From NCBI RefSeq assembly GCF_021390425.1, contig NZ_JAJUWY010000001.1:1-64000 (forward strand): a stretch of 64,000 nucleotides of DNA. The letters are read 5' to 3'. The translations under genes and the position numbers were made by a program. The stretch is from Lysobacter sp. GX 14042 (lineage in GTDB: Bacteria > Pseudomonadota > Gammaproteobacteria > Xanthomonadales > Xanthomonadaceae). The number at the start of each line of letters is the position of its first letter. The first letter of the stretch is position 1. Shown here piece after piece: positions 40,838 through 51,465 of the stretch. The notes beneath the pieces were generated by a model. It worked only from the letters and a program-made list of their open reading frames with translations, was not told the DNA's origin and made no database searches.

Positions 40838-41665
40838 TCAGGCCGGTCGCCGGCCCAGGCTCACCCGCGCGCGCCCTTCCAGGTCGGCGAGCGTGGCGAC
40901 CGCGCAGAAGCCCGCCTCCTGCAACAGCGCCGCCACCGGCCCGCCCTGGTCATGTCCGTGCTCGAGCAGCAACCAGCCGTCCGGCTCCAGGTGCGCGGCC
41001 GCGACGGCGGTGATCGCGCGGATGTCGTCCAGGCCGTCGGGACCGGAGGCGAGTGCCCGTGGCGGCTCGTGGCGCAGGTCGCCCCGCGCCAGGTGGGGGT
41101 CGCCCTCGGCGATGTAGGGCGGGTTGCTGGCGACCAGGTGGAAGCGTTCGCCGGCCAGCGGCGCGAACCAGTCGCCGTGGCGGAACTCCACGTTCGCAAG
41201 CCCCAGTGCACCGGCGTTGGCCCGCGCCACCTCCAGTGCCGCGCTGCTGGCATCGGTGGCGACCACCCGTGCCCGTGGCCGCTCACTGGCGATCGCCAGC
41301 GCGACCGCCCCGCTGCCGGTGCCCAGGTCGGCCACCCGGCACCCGGTGTCGGGCGGCAGGCGTTCCAGCGCCAGTTCCACCAGTCGTTCGGTTTCCGCCC
41401 GGGGGATCAGGGTGGCCGGCCCCACCTGCAGCTCCAGCGACCAGAACCCCCGACGGCCGGTCAGGTAGGCCACCGGCTCACCGGCTTCGCGCCGTGCCAC
41501 CAGCTCGTCGAACCGTTCCGCATCGGCTGCGGCGAGCGGCGCGTCCCCATGCGCGTAGAGCCAGGCGTGGCCGCGCCCGAGCACGTGCATGAGCAACAGC
41601 TCGGCCTCCCCGGGGGCAAGGCGGGCGCGGGCGTGGCGCAGGGCGGAATCGACGTGGGCCGGCAT
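40838..41665 (-). CDS. prmC: Release factor glutamine methyltransferase
   Basis: Methylates the GGQ glutamine of RF1 and RF2. The 275-aa product has an N-terminal helical domain and an SAM-binding fold ([16 protein letters not shown]) with the glutamine-binding NPPY at 181-184. ATG 41665 is chosen; the upstream in-frame extension runs into the ahpC control region. It is unlinked here from prfA, its substrate gene at 25731. Confidence 0.96.
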   Translation of the reverse strand: MPAHVDSALRHARARLAPGEAELLLMHVLGRGHAWLYAHGDAPLAAADAERFDELVARREAGEPVAYLTGRRGFWSLELQVGPATLIPRAETERLVELALERLPPDTGCRVADLGTGSGAVALAIASERPRARVVATDASSAALEVARANAGALGLANVEFRHGDWFAPLAGERFHLVASNPPYIAEGDPHLARGDLRHEPPRALASGPDGLDDIRAITAVAAAHLEPDGWLLLEHGHDQGGPVAALLQEAGFCAVATLADLEGRARVSLGRRPA

Positions 41666-41816
41666 GTGGACGGGCAGCTGCGGACTGGCGGCAATGCTAC
41701 GCGCTTGCCCTCCGGGCGCGGCTTGATAACGCGCCTTCCCGCCACGATGTGATCCGGACCGCCCGGGGGGCGGCCTGGCAGCGTCATTACCGACACCTGC
41801 AGAACCCACGCCTGCG

Positions 41817-41853
41817 ATAGACCCTGCCTATTGAATTGATCAAATCAATCGAT
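41817..41853 (+). promoter_or_regulatory. OxyR binding site upstream of ahpC
   Basis: The sequence fits the four-part OxyR pattern ATAG-N7-CTAT-N7-ATAG-N7-CTAT: ATAG (41817-41820), CTAT (41828-41831), ATCA (41839-41842) and CGAT (41850-41853), with exact 7-nt spacings. The first two blocks are perfect. The site ends directly at the -35 of the ahpC promoter, the standard position for activation. OxyR itself is encoded at 44319. Confidence 0.75.
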
Positions 41854-41882
41854 TTGTCCTTGTCGATAGGCGGGACTAGAGT
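41854..41882 (+). promoter_or_regulatory. ahpC promoter
   Basis: TTGTCC (41854-41859), a 17-nt spacer and TAGAGT (41877-41882) give 4/6 matches at each hexamer. It is weak alone and adjoins the OxyR site, as expected for an activated promoter. The predicted start near 41889 leaves a leader of about 34 nt with AAGAGGAA before the ATG. Confidence 0.6.
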
Positions 41883-41922
41883 AGTTCCACTCTCTCCACC
41901 CGCACTCCAAGAGGAACCGCGA

Positions 41923-42486
41923 ATGTCCCTGATCAACACCCAAGTCAAGCCGTTCAAGGCCCAGGCCTTCAAGGACGGGAAGTTCATCGAAGTCTCCGAC
42001 GCCGACCTGAAGGGCAAGTGGTCGGTGTTCTTCTTCTACCCGGCCGACTTCACCTTCGTCTGCCCGACCGAGCTGGAAGACCTGGCCGACAAGTACGACG
42101 AGCTGCAGAAGATGGGCGTGGAGGTCTACAGCGTCTCGACCGACACCCACTTCTCGCACAAGGCGTGGCACGACACCTCCGAGGCGATCAAGAAGATCCG
42201 CTACACCATGATCGGCGATCCGACCGGCGCGATCACCCGCAACTTCGAGGTGATGCGCGAAGACGCGGGCCTGGCCGACCGCGGCACCTTCGTGATCGAT
42301 CCGGACGGCACCATCCAGGCGATGGAAGTCACCGCCGAGGGCATCGGCCGTGACGCCAACGACCTGGTCCGCAAGGTCAAGGCCGCCCAGTACGTCGCCG
42401 CCCATCCGGGCGAGGTCTGCCCGGCCAAGTGGAAGGAAGGCGAGAAGACCCTGGCCCCGTCGCTGGACCTGGTCGGCAAGATCTGA
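41923..42486 (+). CDS. ahpC: Alkyl hydroperoxide reductase peroxidase subunit
   Basis: Two-Cys peroxiredoxin reducing H2O2 and organic peroxides, recycled by AhpF. The 187-aa product has peroxidatic Cys47 in FTFVCPTE and resolving Cys166 in [13 protein letters not shown] 41923 is supported by an AAGAGGAA Shine-Dalgarno sequence. First gene of ahpC-ahpF-oxyR under an OxyR-type promoter. A 255-nt spacer with a strong hairpin separates it from ahpF. Confidence 0.98.
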   Translation: MSLINTQVKPFKAQAFKDGKFIEVSDADLKGKWSVFFFYPADFTFVCPTELEDLADKYDELQKMGVEVYSVSTDTHFSHKAWHDTSEAIKKIRYTMIGDPTGAITRNFEVMREDAGLADRGTFVIDPDGTIQAMEVTAEGIGRDANDLVRKVKAAQYVAAHPGEVCPAKWKEGEKTLAPSLDLVGKI

Positions 42487-42537
42487 CCCTGCAGTACGCG
42501 GTACGCCAGCCGGGGCCCAGCCCCGGCCGGCCCCGGA

Positions 42538-42559
42538 GCGGGCGGCACGCGCCGCCCGC
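42538..42559 (+). terminator. Hairpin between ahpC and ahpF, partial terminator candidate
   Basis: A perfect 9-bp stem GCGGGCGGC/GCCGCCCGC with an ACGC loop lies 52 nt after the ahpC stop and is followed by CTCCGCAGCTTCCCC. No clear second promoter is seen before ahpF. It probably makes ahpC mRNA more abundant or more stable than ahpCF mRNA, matching the need for more peroxidase than reductase. Confidence 0.5.
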
Positions 42560-42741
42560 CTCCGCAGCTTCCCCGGACGCGCTTCCCACCGGCGCTCTCC
42601 CGGACACGCTCCCTGGATGCGTTCTTCTGAACCAGCGGCCTGCGTCGCCGGCCTCCCCTCCGGCTCCCCTCCCCCAAGGCCAGGCCGCTGCTTCAGGCGT
42701 TCGCCTCTCCCCTCCCTCCCCCCATTGCTGGAGCCCCCACG

Positions 42742-44322
42742 ATGCTTGACGAAAACCTCAAGGCCCAGTTGACGGCCTACATGGAGAAGCTGACCCAGCC
42801 CATCGAGCTGGTCGCCTCCCTCGACGACAGCGACAAGGCGCGCGAGCTCGACGCGCTGCTCGACCAGATCGCCTCCACCTCCGAGCGGATCACCCGCCGC
42901 GACGGCGACGATGCGCGCAGGCCCTCGTTCCGCATCGTGCGCGCCGGGACCGACGTGTCGGTCGGTTTCGCCGGCATCCCGATGGGCCACGAGTTCACAT
43001 CCCTGGTGCTGGCGCTGCTGCAGGTCGGCGGCCATCCGGTGAAGGTCGACGGGGAGCTGGCCAACCAGGTCCGCGACCTGGAGGGCGAGTTCGTCTTCGA
43101 GACCTACATGTCGCTGTCGTGCCAGAGCTGCCCGGACACCGTGCAGGCGCTCAACGCGATGAGCGTGCTCAACTCCAACATCAGCCATGTCGCCATCGAC
43201 GGCGCCCTGTTCCAGGATGAGGTCGAAGCGCGCGAGGTGATGAGCGTCCCGACCATCTTCCTCAACGGCAAGCCGTTCGGGCAGGGCCGGATGACGGTCG
43301 AGGAGCTGGTCGCCAAGCTCGACAGTGGCGCCGCCGAGCGCGAGGCCGGCAAGATCGCGAACAAGGACGCCTTCGACGTGCTGGTGGTGGGCGGTGGCCC
43401 CGCTGGTTCCGCGGCGGCCATCTATGCCGCCCGCAAGGGCATCCGCACCGGCGTGGCGGCCGAGCGCTTCGGCGGCCAGGTGCTGGACACCCTGTCGATC
43501 GAGAACTTCATCTCGGTCAAGTACACCGAAGGCCCGCAGCTGGCGACCGCGCTGGAACAGCACGTGCGCGAGTACGACGTGGACGTGATGAACCTGCAGC
43601 GCGCGACGAAGCTGGTCCCGGCGAGCGAGCCGGGCGGCCTCATCGAGGTGCAGCTGGAGAACGGCGCCAGCCTGAAGTCGAAGTCGGTGATCCTGGCCAC
43701 CGGCGCCCGCTGGCGCCAGATGGGCGTGCCCGGCGAGGAGCAGTACCGCACCAAGGGCGTGGCGTACTGCCCGCACTGCGACGGCCCCTTGTACAAGGGC
43801 AAGCGCGTGGCAGTGATCGGCGGCGGCAACTCCGGCGTGGAAGCGGCCATCGACTTGGCCGGCATCGTCGAGCACGTCACCCTGGTCGAGTTCGACACGC
43901 AGATGCGCGCCGACGAGGTCCTGCAGCGCAAGCTGCGCAGCCTGCCCAACGTGGACATCCTGCTCAACGCGCAGACCACCGAGGTGCTGGGCGACGGCCA
44001 GAAGGCCACCGGCCTGGTCTACAGGGACCGTGGCACCGGCGAGACCCACACCGTCGAGCTGGCCGGCATCTTCGTGCAGATCGGCCTGCTGCCCAACACC
44101 GAGTGGCTCAAGGGCTCCCCGGTCGAGCTCAGCGCGCGCGGCGAGATCGTCATCGACGAGCGCGGCCAGACCTCGGTCCCGGGCGTGCTCGCCGCCGGCG
44201 ACGCCACCACCGTGCCGTACAAGCAGATCGTGATCGCCATGGGCGCCGGCTCGACCGCCGCGCTGGGCGCCTTCGACCACCTGATCCGCACCTCCGCCCC
44301 GGCCGCCGCACAAGCCGCGTGA
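42742..44322 (+). CDS. ahpF: Alkyl hydroperoxide reductase flavoprotein subunit
   Basis: NADH-dependent disulfide reductase that regenerates AhpC. The 526-aa product has an N-terminal tandem thioredoxin-fold domain with Cys127-Cys130 (SCQSCPD), an FAD-binding motif [14 protein letters not shown], the redox pair Cys343-Cys346 (YCPHCDGP) and an NADH site ([14 protein letters not shown]). The start is ATG 42742. The stop overlaps the oxyR GTG start by 4 nt. Confidence 0.97.
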   Translation: MLDENLKAQLTAYMEKLTQPIELVASLDDSDKARELDALLDQIASTSERITRRDGDDARRPSFRIVRAGTDVSVGFAGIPMGHEFTSLVLALLQVGGHPVKVDGELANQVRDLEGEFVFETYMSLSCQSCPDTVQALNAMSVLNSNISHVAIDGALFQDEVEAREVMSVPTIFLNGKPFGQGRMTVEELVAKLDSGAAEREAGKIANKDAFDVLVVGGGPAGSAAAIYAARKGIRTGVAAERFGGQVLDTLSIENFISVKYTEGPQLATALEQHVREYDVDVMNLQRATKLVPASEPGGLIEVQLENGASLKSKSVILATGARWRQMGVPGEEQYRTKGVAYCPHCDGPLYKGKRVAVIGGGNSGVEAAIDLAGIVEHVTLVEFDTQMRADEVLQRKLRSLPNVDILLNAQTTEVLGDGQKATGLVYRDRGTGETHTVELAGIFVQIGLLPNTEWLKGSPVELSARGEIVIDERGQTSVPGVLAAGDATTVPYKQIVIAMGAGSTAALGAFDHLIRTSAPAAAQAA

Positions 44323-45224
44323 ACCTGCGCGACCTCCGCTACCTGGTCGCCCTGGCCGAGCATCGCCACTTCGGCCGGGCGGCCGAGGCCAGCTTCGTCA
44401 GCCAGCCCACGCTGTCGACGCAGGTCCGCAAGCTGGAGGAGGAACTCGGGGTGGCGCTGTTCGAGCGCGCGCCGCGCAAGGTCATGCTGACCCCGGTCGG
44501 CCGCGAGATCGTCGAACGCGCACGCAAGGTACTCGCCGACGTCGACCAGATGGCCGACATCGCCCGTCGCAGCCAGGACCCCGAGGCCGGTACCATCCGC
44601 CTCGGGCTGTTTCCCACCCTCGGTCCCTACCTGCTGCCGCACGTGCTCCCCGGCCTGCGCCAGCGCTTCCCACGGCTCGAGTTCCTGCTGGTGGAGGACA
44701 AGACCGACGCGCTGCTGGAGCGCCTGCACGACGGCCGCCTGGACGCCGCGGTGCTGGCCCTGCCGCTGGCCGACGGGCAGCTGCACGCCGAGCCGCTGTT
44801 CGACGAGCCGTTCGTGCTGGCCACGCCCGCCGGCCATCCGCTCGCCGGCCGCGGTCCGCTGGGCATCGATGACCTCGACGAGCAGCGCCTGCTGTTGCTG
44901 GAGGAAGGCCACTGCCTGCGCGAGCAGGCACTGGACGTGTGCCGTCTGGCCGGTGCCGGCGAGCGCGACTTCCGCGCGACCAGCCTGGAGACCCTGCGGC
45001 AGATGGTCGCCGCCGGGGTGGGCAGCACCCTGTTGCCGGTACTCGCGGTGCAGCCGCCGGTCCCGCCCTCGCCCGACCTGCGGCTGGTGCCGTTCAGCGG
45101 CACCCCGCCGTTCCGCCGGGTGGCCCTGGTCTGGCGCCGCAGCTCGGCGATCGACGGCCTGCTGCAAGCCATCGCCGCCGAAATCCGCAAACTCCCCTCC
45201 CACCTGCTCCACCCGCCCCGGTAG
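44319..45224 (+). CDS. oxyR: Hydrogen peroxide-sensing LysR-type regulator OxyR
   Basis: 301 aa with an N-terminal winged helix ([20 protein letters not shown]) and a LysR effector domain. The sensing cysteines are at 199 and 208 in [14 protein letters not shown], the same numbers as in E. coli OxyR, so disulfide switching is expected. GTG start in a GTGA overlap with ahpF. As part of ahpC-ahpF-oxyR it would be co-induced with its targets, a positive loop. The TAG stop lies inside the 45221-45298 repeat. Confidence 0.96.
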   Translation: MNLRDLRYLVALAEHRHFGRAAEASFVSQPTLSTQVRKLEEELGVALFERAPRKVMLTPVGREIVERARKVLADVDQMADIARRSQDPEAGTIRLGLFPTLGPYLLPHVLPGLRQRFPRLEFLLVEDKTDALLERLHDGRLDAAVLALPLADGQLHAEPLFDEPFVLATPAGHPLAGRGPLGIDDLDEQRLLLLEEGHCLREQALDVCRLAGAGERDFRATSLETLRQMVAAGVGSTLLPVLAVQPPVPPSPDLRLVPFSGTPPFRRVALVWRRSSAIDGLLQAIAAEIRKLPSHLLHPPR

Positions 45225-45298
45225 CCCGGGTAAGCGCAGCGCACCCGGGGCAAGGCTACGGATGCGGGCTACGTGGTCTTTGGCGTTACCCGGGCTAC
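45221..45298. repeat. Intergenic inverted repeat with GTAGCCCGGGTAA arms
   Basis: A perfect 13-bp inverted repeat, GTAGCCCGGGTAA (45221-45233) and TTACCCGGGCTAC (45286-45298), brackets internal CACCCGGGGC, GGCTACGG and CGGGCTACG units. From general knowledge such GTAGCCCGGGT-AAGCGCAGC units are a dispersed REP-like family in Xanthomonadaceae. The left arm supplies the oxyR TAG stop and the right arm supplies the DUF2007 TAG stop, so it also sits as a bidirectional terminator. Confidence 0.75.
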
Positions 45299-45564
45299 GG
45301 AGCGTGGGGTGCCAGTCCGTCGGGCAGATCGGCGCCTTCCACCGCTGGCGCCGGCTCCCCCAAACCCAGCGCCTCGACCTCGGCCCGGGCCGCCGGCCAG
45401 GCCACGTCGGGCACCTGTACCCGCACCAGGCCGAACAGCGGCAGCTCGCCCATCGCCCCGGCCAGTGCCTCCCCGGCCAGGAACACCGGGATCCCGATTC
45501 CCTCCAGCGCATGGCGGACCAGGTGGGCGTCGATCAGGTTGGCGGCTTCGTAGACGGTACGCAT
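45295..45564 (-). CDS. DUF2007 domain protein (putative signal-transducing protein)
   Basis: 89 aa starting [20 protein letters not shown], the typical DUF2007 opening, with [20 protein letters not shown] and [20 protein letters not shown]. The family is a small ferredoxin-like fold with unknown ligand. ATG 45564 is chosen over an upstream in-frame ATG. Divergent from glnS and convergent with oxyR; its TAG stop is in the repeat arm. Confidence 0.85.
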   Translation of the reverse strand: MRTVYEAANLIDAHLVRHALEGIGIPVFLAGEALAGAMGELPLFGLVRVQVPDVAWPAARAEVEALGLGEPAPAVEGADLPDGLAPHAP

Positions 45565-45674
45565 GGCGGAGTCCTCGCGGGGCCGGTCCAGCATACGCCG
45601 GGGCTGCCACCGCCGCGCCAATCCGCCGTGCACCGGCTAAACTGGACGGTCCCCTTCTCCTGCCCGGCTGCCGC

Positions 45675-47444
<1,770 letters not shown>

Positions 47445-47487
47445 GCGGACCCGCCCGGGCACGGGCGCCCCGGACAAGGAGATCGCA

Positions 47488-47919
47488 ATGAACCTGCTCC
47501 GCGCCCTTCCCGCCCTCGCACTCGGCCTGGCGCTCCTGCTGGTTGGCTGCGCCGCGCCCGGTGACGCATCGCACGCCGGCGCGCCCTCCGGCGCCGGGGA
47601 CGACGGCAGTCCGGTCGTCCACCGCGGGCCGATCCCCAATGCCCCGCGCATCGGCGGCGGGCCGGCCGCCAGCGGTGACGCGGTGCAACCCGACCGCAGC
47701 TGCGACACCGATGCCGACTGCACGGTCAAGAACGTCGGCAACTGCTGTGGCTACTACCCGGCCTGCGTGAACGTGGACAGCCCCACCGACCCGGAGGGCG
47801 TGCAGGCGAAATGCGCGGCGGAAGGCCGCGCCGGCGTCTGCGGGTTCCCGGAGATCGCCGGGTGCCAGTGCGTGCAGGGCAGCTGCAAGGACAACAGAAG
47901 AGAGGCAATGCTCGAATGA
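47488..47919 (+). CDS. Cysteine-rich lipoprotein of unknown function
   Basis: 143 aa with a GGAG Shine-Dalgarno sequence, a lipoprotein signal (LALGLALLLVGC, lipidated Cys21), a Gly/Ala/Pro-rich linker and a compact C-terminal domain with ten cysteines (SCDTDADC, NCCGYYPAC, AKC, GVC, GCQC, GSC). Ten cysteines in about 70 residues suggest five disulfides in an exported domain. I do not recognise the family. The stop overlaps the deaminase ATG by 4 nt, so the two are co-translated. Confidence 0.8.
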   Translation: MNLLRALPALALGLALLLVGCAAPGDASHAGAPSGAGDDGSPVVHRGPIPNAPRIGGGPAASGDAVQPDRSCDTDADCTVKNVGNCCGYYPACVNVDSPTDPEGVQAKCAAEGRAGVCGFPEIAGCQCVQGSCKDNRREAMLE

Positions 47920-48494
47920 TGCTCAAGGCCCAGGTCCACCTCACCCTGCCGGTATGGGTGCACGAAGCGGTCGACGCCACCCGCGCCCATCCGTCCGACG
48001 AGGACAAGGTCGCACTGGCGATCGAACTGTCCCGGCGCAACGTCGACGCGCAGACCGGCGGCCCGTTCGGCGCCGCGGTGTTCGGCCCCGATGACCGGAT
48101 CATCGCCGTCGGCGTGAACCGCGTGGTGCCGCATACCTGCTCGCTGGCCCATGCCGAAACCATGGCCTTCATGCTCGCCCAGCAACGCACCCAGCGCCGC
48201 CGTCTCAACGAGGACGAGGCCGGCAACAGCCTGGGCCCGGTCACCCTGGCGACCTCCGCCCAGCCGTGCTGCCAATGCTATGGCGCCAGCTTCTGGGCCG
48301 GCATCGACCACCTGCTGATCGGTGCCCGCAGCGAGGACGTGGAGGCACTGACCGAGTTCGACGAGGGCCCGCTGCCGGCGGACTGGACCGGCGAGCTCGA
48401 GCGCCGCGGCATCCAGGTCCGCCGCGACATCCTGCGTGACCGGGCCCGCGGGGTACTGGCCGATTACGGCCAGCTCGGCGGCCCGAACTACTGA
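47916..48494 (+). CDS. Cytidine/deoxycytidylate-deaminase-fold nucleoside deaminase
   Basis: 192 aa. The zinc-site elements are HAE in SLAHAETMAF and PCxxC in AQPCCQCYGA, preceded by the GGPFGAAVFGPDD substrate loop. This pattern resembles guanine deaminase/TadA-type proteins, but the exact base is not predictable. ATG 47916 overlaps the lipoprotein stop (ATGA); ATG 47919 is an equal alternative. rlmM follows after 6 nt. Confidence 0.88.
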   Translation: MMLKAQVHLTLPVWVHEAVDATRAHPSDEDKVALAIELSRRNVDAQTGGPFGAAVFGPDDRIIAVGVNRVVPHTCSLAHAETMAFMLAQQRTQRRRLNEDEAGNSLGPVTLATSAQPCCQCYGASFWAGIDHLLIGARSEDVEALTEFDEGPLPADWTGELERRGIQVRRDILRDRARGVLADYGQLGGPNY

Positions 48495-48500
48495 CGACCG

Positions 48501-49571
48501 ATGGGTGACGGCCTGCTGTGCTTCTGCCGCGCCGGCTTCGAGCCGGAGCTGGCAGCCGAGCTCGGCGAGCGCGCGGCGCTGGCCGGCCATCCGGGGCATG
48601 CCCGCACCAGCCGCGGCAGCGGCCTGGTCGAATTCTTCCCCGCCGACGGCGATGCCACTGGCCTGGACCATGCGCTGCGGTTCCGCGATCTGGTGTTCGC
48701 CCGCCAGAAGCTTCTGCGCCTGGCCGAGTTGCGCGAGCTGGAGGGGGGCGACCGCGTCGGACCGGTCCTGCGGGTACTGGACACGCTGGCCGCCGGCGGC
48801 TTGCCGCCCTTCGGCCAGTTGTGGGTCGAACACGCCGATTCCGATGACGGTCGCCCACTGGCCGGGCTGGCGCGCAGTTTCGGCAACGCCCTGCGCCCGG
48901 CGCTGCGCAAGGCCGGCCGGCTCACGCCGCGCGACGAACCGGCCGCGCCGCGGCTGCACGTGGTCCTGCTGGGCGGCCGGCACCTGCTGCTGGCCCGCAG
49001 CCACCCGGCCGACAGCGCCCCGTGGCCACTGGGCATCCCGCGGCTGCGCATGCACCCGGATGCCCCGAGCCGCTCGGCGCTGAAGCTGGAGGAGGCACTG
49101 CTGGTATTGCTTGCCCCCGGCGACCGCGAGCGCCTGCTGCGCGAAGGCATGCAGGGCGCGGACCTCGGGGCCGCCCCGGGGGGCTGGAGCTGGGTGCTGG
49201 CCCGCCACGGGCTGATGGTCACCGCGGTGGACAACGGTCCGATGCACGAGGAGCTGCTGGCCGCCGGCCGGGTGCGCCACGTGCGCGAAGACGGTTTCCG
49301 CTGGCAGCCAAGGCAGAAGCTCGACTGGATGGTCTGCGACATGGTCGAGCAGCCGCGGCGGGTGGCGGCGCGCATGGCCGAGTGGTTCGCCAACGACTGG
49401 TGTCGCCGGGCCGTGTTCAACCTCAAGCTGCCGATGAAAAAGCGTTGGGACGAGACCCGGCTGTGCCTGGACCTGTTCACCTCGCAAGCCGGCTATCCGG
49501 TGCGGCTGCGCGCCCGGCAGCTCTACCACGACCGCGAGGAGATCACGGTCTACGCCAGCAGCGTGGACTGA
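48501..49571 (+). CDS. rlmM: 23S rRNA (cytidine-2'-O)-methyltransferase RlmM
   Basis: Methylates C2498 of 23S rRNA in the E. coli enzyme. The 356-aa product has an N-terminal THUMP-like part (LLCFCRAGFEPELAAEL) and a Rossmann-fold C-terminal part with ADLGAAPGGWSWVLARHG and the catalytic Asp/Lys context LDWMVCDMVEQP and FNLKLPMKKRW. The start is ATG 48501. Confidence 0.94.
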   Translation: MGDGLLCFCRAGFEPELAAELGERAALAGHPGHARTSRGSGLVEFFPADGDATGLDHALRFRDLVFARQKLLRLAELRELEGGDRVGPVLRVLDTLAAGGLPPFGQLWVEHADSDDGRPLAGLARSFGNALRPALRKAGRLTPRDEPAAPRLHVVLLGGRHLLLARSHPADSAPWPLGIPRLRMHPDAPSRSALKLEEALLVLLAPGDRERLLREGMQGADLGAAPGGWSWVLARHGLMVTAVDNGPMHEELLAAGRVRHVREDGFRWQPRQKLDWMVCDMVEQPRRVAARMAEWFANDWCRRAVFNLKLPMKKRWDETRLCLDLFTSQAGYPVRLRARQLYHDREEITVYASSVD

Positions 49572-49666
49572 CGCCCGCGTCGTTTACCGGGCGTTGCCTC
49601 GCCCTGTACCGGCTGTTGACCGGTCCGGCGCTAGGGTCGCGGACTCCCCACAGCGCGAGGCGTCCG

Positions 49667-50245
49667 ATGAGCATCCGTTCCCAGACACTGATCCTGGCGT
49701 TGCTGGCCGCGGTCGGCAGCGGCGGCGCCCTCGCCCAGCACAACGGAAGCGATACCGCGGCCCGGGCCGCGGCCGCGGACGCCGCCGAGGCCGCGCGCAA
49801 CCAGGCTGTGCAGGCCCGGCGTGCCGCCGAACAGGCCCGGCACGCGGCGCGCACCGCCGGCGCCCTGGACAGGGACGTGCAGGCGGCCAGCCGCGATGGC
49901 GAGGCAATGGCGGCGACTGCAGCCGATGTCGCCCACCACGCCGCGATCGACGCCGACCGGGCCGCGCAGCGCGCGGGCCACGCCGCGCGGGAAGCGAGCG
50001 GGGCCGGCACCGCGGCGGCCGTGGGCGACCAGATGGCCGGTGCCGCCGCACAGGCCGATCGCGCCGCGCGCGAGGCGCATGAGGCCAGCCATGCTGCGCA
50101 GGACGCGAGCCGGGTCGCTGGCGCCGCCGCGGTGGCCACCTCGCGCGCCAATACGCTGCCGCCCTCGCCCCCGGCGCCGCCCACCGCCGATGCAGCGGCG
50201 CAGGGCGATCACCCGGACGAGGTCGAACCGCTCGACGAACGGTGA
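49667..50245 (+). CDS. Exported Ala-rich, probably coiled-coil protein
   Basis: 192 aa with a signal peptide (MSIRSQTLILALLAAVGSGG, cut near LAQ-HN). The mature part is about one third alanine with regularly spaced Ala, Arg, Glu and Gln (AEAARNQAVQARRAAEQARH, QADRAAREAHEASHAAQDAS), as in alanine coiled coils such as small periplasmic or outer-membrane rods. No lipobox. The C-terminus is Pro-rich and acidic. The real-gene status rests on a clean signal peptide and heptad-like pattern. It overlaps the convergent hydroxylase gene by 37 nt. Confidence 0.65.
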   Translation: MSIRSQTLILALLAAVGSGGALAQHNGSDTAARAAAADAAEAARNQAVQARRAAEQARHAARTAGALDRDVQAASRDGEAMAATAADVAHHAAIDADRAAQRAGHAAREASGAGTAAAVGDQMAGAAAQADRAAREAHEASHAAQDASRVAGAAAVATSRANTLPPSPPAPPTADAAAQGDHPDEVEPLDER

Positions 50246-51465
50246 GGGCCGCTGGCACCGCCTTCCGCCATCCCTGCCGCATGCCGCCATAGCGCACGCG
50301 TCAGTGGCGGCATGCGCCCGGCCAGGCCCAGCAGGTGGCCCCGCAGCAGTGCCGGCAGCGGGGCCTCGTTGGAATAGACCCGGTCAATCAGGTCGAAGGC
50401 ATGGGCCGAGACCGTGTTGTCGCTGCGCCGCCGGCGGTGCCAGCGCGCCAGGCGAGCAGGAGCCCCGACATCCCCGCCGGCATCGGTCCTCAGCGCGTCC
50501 AGCAACCCCGCCACGTCGCGCAGCCCGAGGTTGACGCCCTGTCCCGCCAGCGGATGGACGACATGGGCGGCATCACCCACCAGCACCACCCGCCCCTGCA
50601 GCTGGGTCCGCGCCAGTTGGCGACGCAGGGGAAACGCAGCGCGTGCCGATACCGCGTCCAACCCACCCAGCGGGCCATCGAACGCACGCGACAGCTCGGC
50701 CAGGAAACGCGCATCGTCGACCTGCAACAGGCGCTCGGCCTCGGTCTCCGGCAGGCTCCAGACAATCGAGCTGCGATGCCTCCCCTCCGGCGTGCCGGCG
50801 AAGGGCAGGAATGCCAGTGGACCCCCCGGCAGGAAACGCTGCCAGCAGGTCGCCTGGTGCGGAAGCGAATGCTCGACATAGGCCACCAGCCCGCGCTGAC
50901 CGTAGCTGCGCCCGCGGGTTTCCACGCCGACCAGCTCACGGACCCGCGATCCGGCGCCATCGGCCCCGACCACCAGCCGCGTCCGCAGCCGCTGCCCGGA
51001 TTCCAGCTCCACGCCCGCGCCGTCCAGCCCCTGCTCCAGTCCGGTGATCCGGTCCGGGCAATGCAGCCGGACCCCGGCCTGCTGCGCCGCCGCCCACAGG
51101 CGATCGACCAGCAGGCGGTTCTCGATGATCCAGCCCAGCTCGCGCCGGCCCAGCCGGTCGGCATCGAACACCAGCGCCTCGCCACCACCGGCGTCCCACA
51201 CCCGCATCGCCCGGTAGGGCTGGACGCGCGCCCGGCTGATCGGCTGCCAGGCACCGAGGCGATCCAGCAACGCACCGTTGTCGGGGGCCACGGCGAACAC
51301 CCGCAGGTCGGGCGCATCGGCCTGCCAGCGCGGCGGCTCGCGGGCCTCGACCAGCGCCACCTGCAGCCCCGCACGCGCCAGGCCCAGCGCCGCGGCGGTG
51401 CCCACCACCCCGGCGCCGACCACCACGGCATCGAGCTCATGCCGCCTCGGCGCGCGCCGGCTCAT
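50209..51465 (-). CDS. UbiH/UbiF/UbiI-family FAD hydroxylase
   Basis: 418-aa FAD-dependent monooxygenase of ubiquinone ring hydroxylation. The GxGxxG dinucleotide motif is in AVVVGAGVVGTAAALGLARA, the DG motif in VVGADGAGSRVRELV and the second FAD motif in VVLVGDAAHVVHPLAGQGVN. Which ring carbon it oxidises cannot be told. The last 15 residues are Ser/Gly-rich and come from the overlap with the opposite gene. It overlaps ubiH by 4 nt (ATGA), so the two hydroxylases form an operon. Confidence 0.9.
   Translation of the reverse strand: MSRRAPRRHELDAVVVGAGVVGTAAALGLARAGLQVALVEAREPPRWQADAPDLRVFAVAPDNGALLDRLGAWQPISRARVQPYRAMRVWDAGGGEALVFDADRLGRRELGWIIENRLLVDRLWAAAQQAGVRLHCPDRITGLEQGLDGAGVELESGQRLRTRLVVGADGAGSRVRELVGVETRGRSYGQRGLVAYVEHSLPHQATCWQRFLPGGPLAFLPFAGTPEGRHRSSIVWSLPETEAERLLQVDDARFLAELSRAFDGPLGGLDAVSARAAFPLRRQLARTQLQGRVVLVGDAAHVVHPLAGQGVNLGLRDVAGLLDALRTDAGGDVGAPARLARWHRRRRSDNTVSAHAFDLIDRVYSNEAPLPALLRGHLLGLAGRMPPLTRALWRHAAGMAEGGASGPHRSSSGSTSSG

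Noticed and set aside
41845-44313. 822-codon frame opposite ahpC-ahpF
   Set aside because: Antisense shadow that runs through the OxyR operator and both coding regions.
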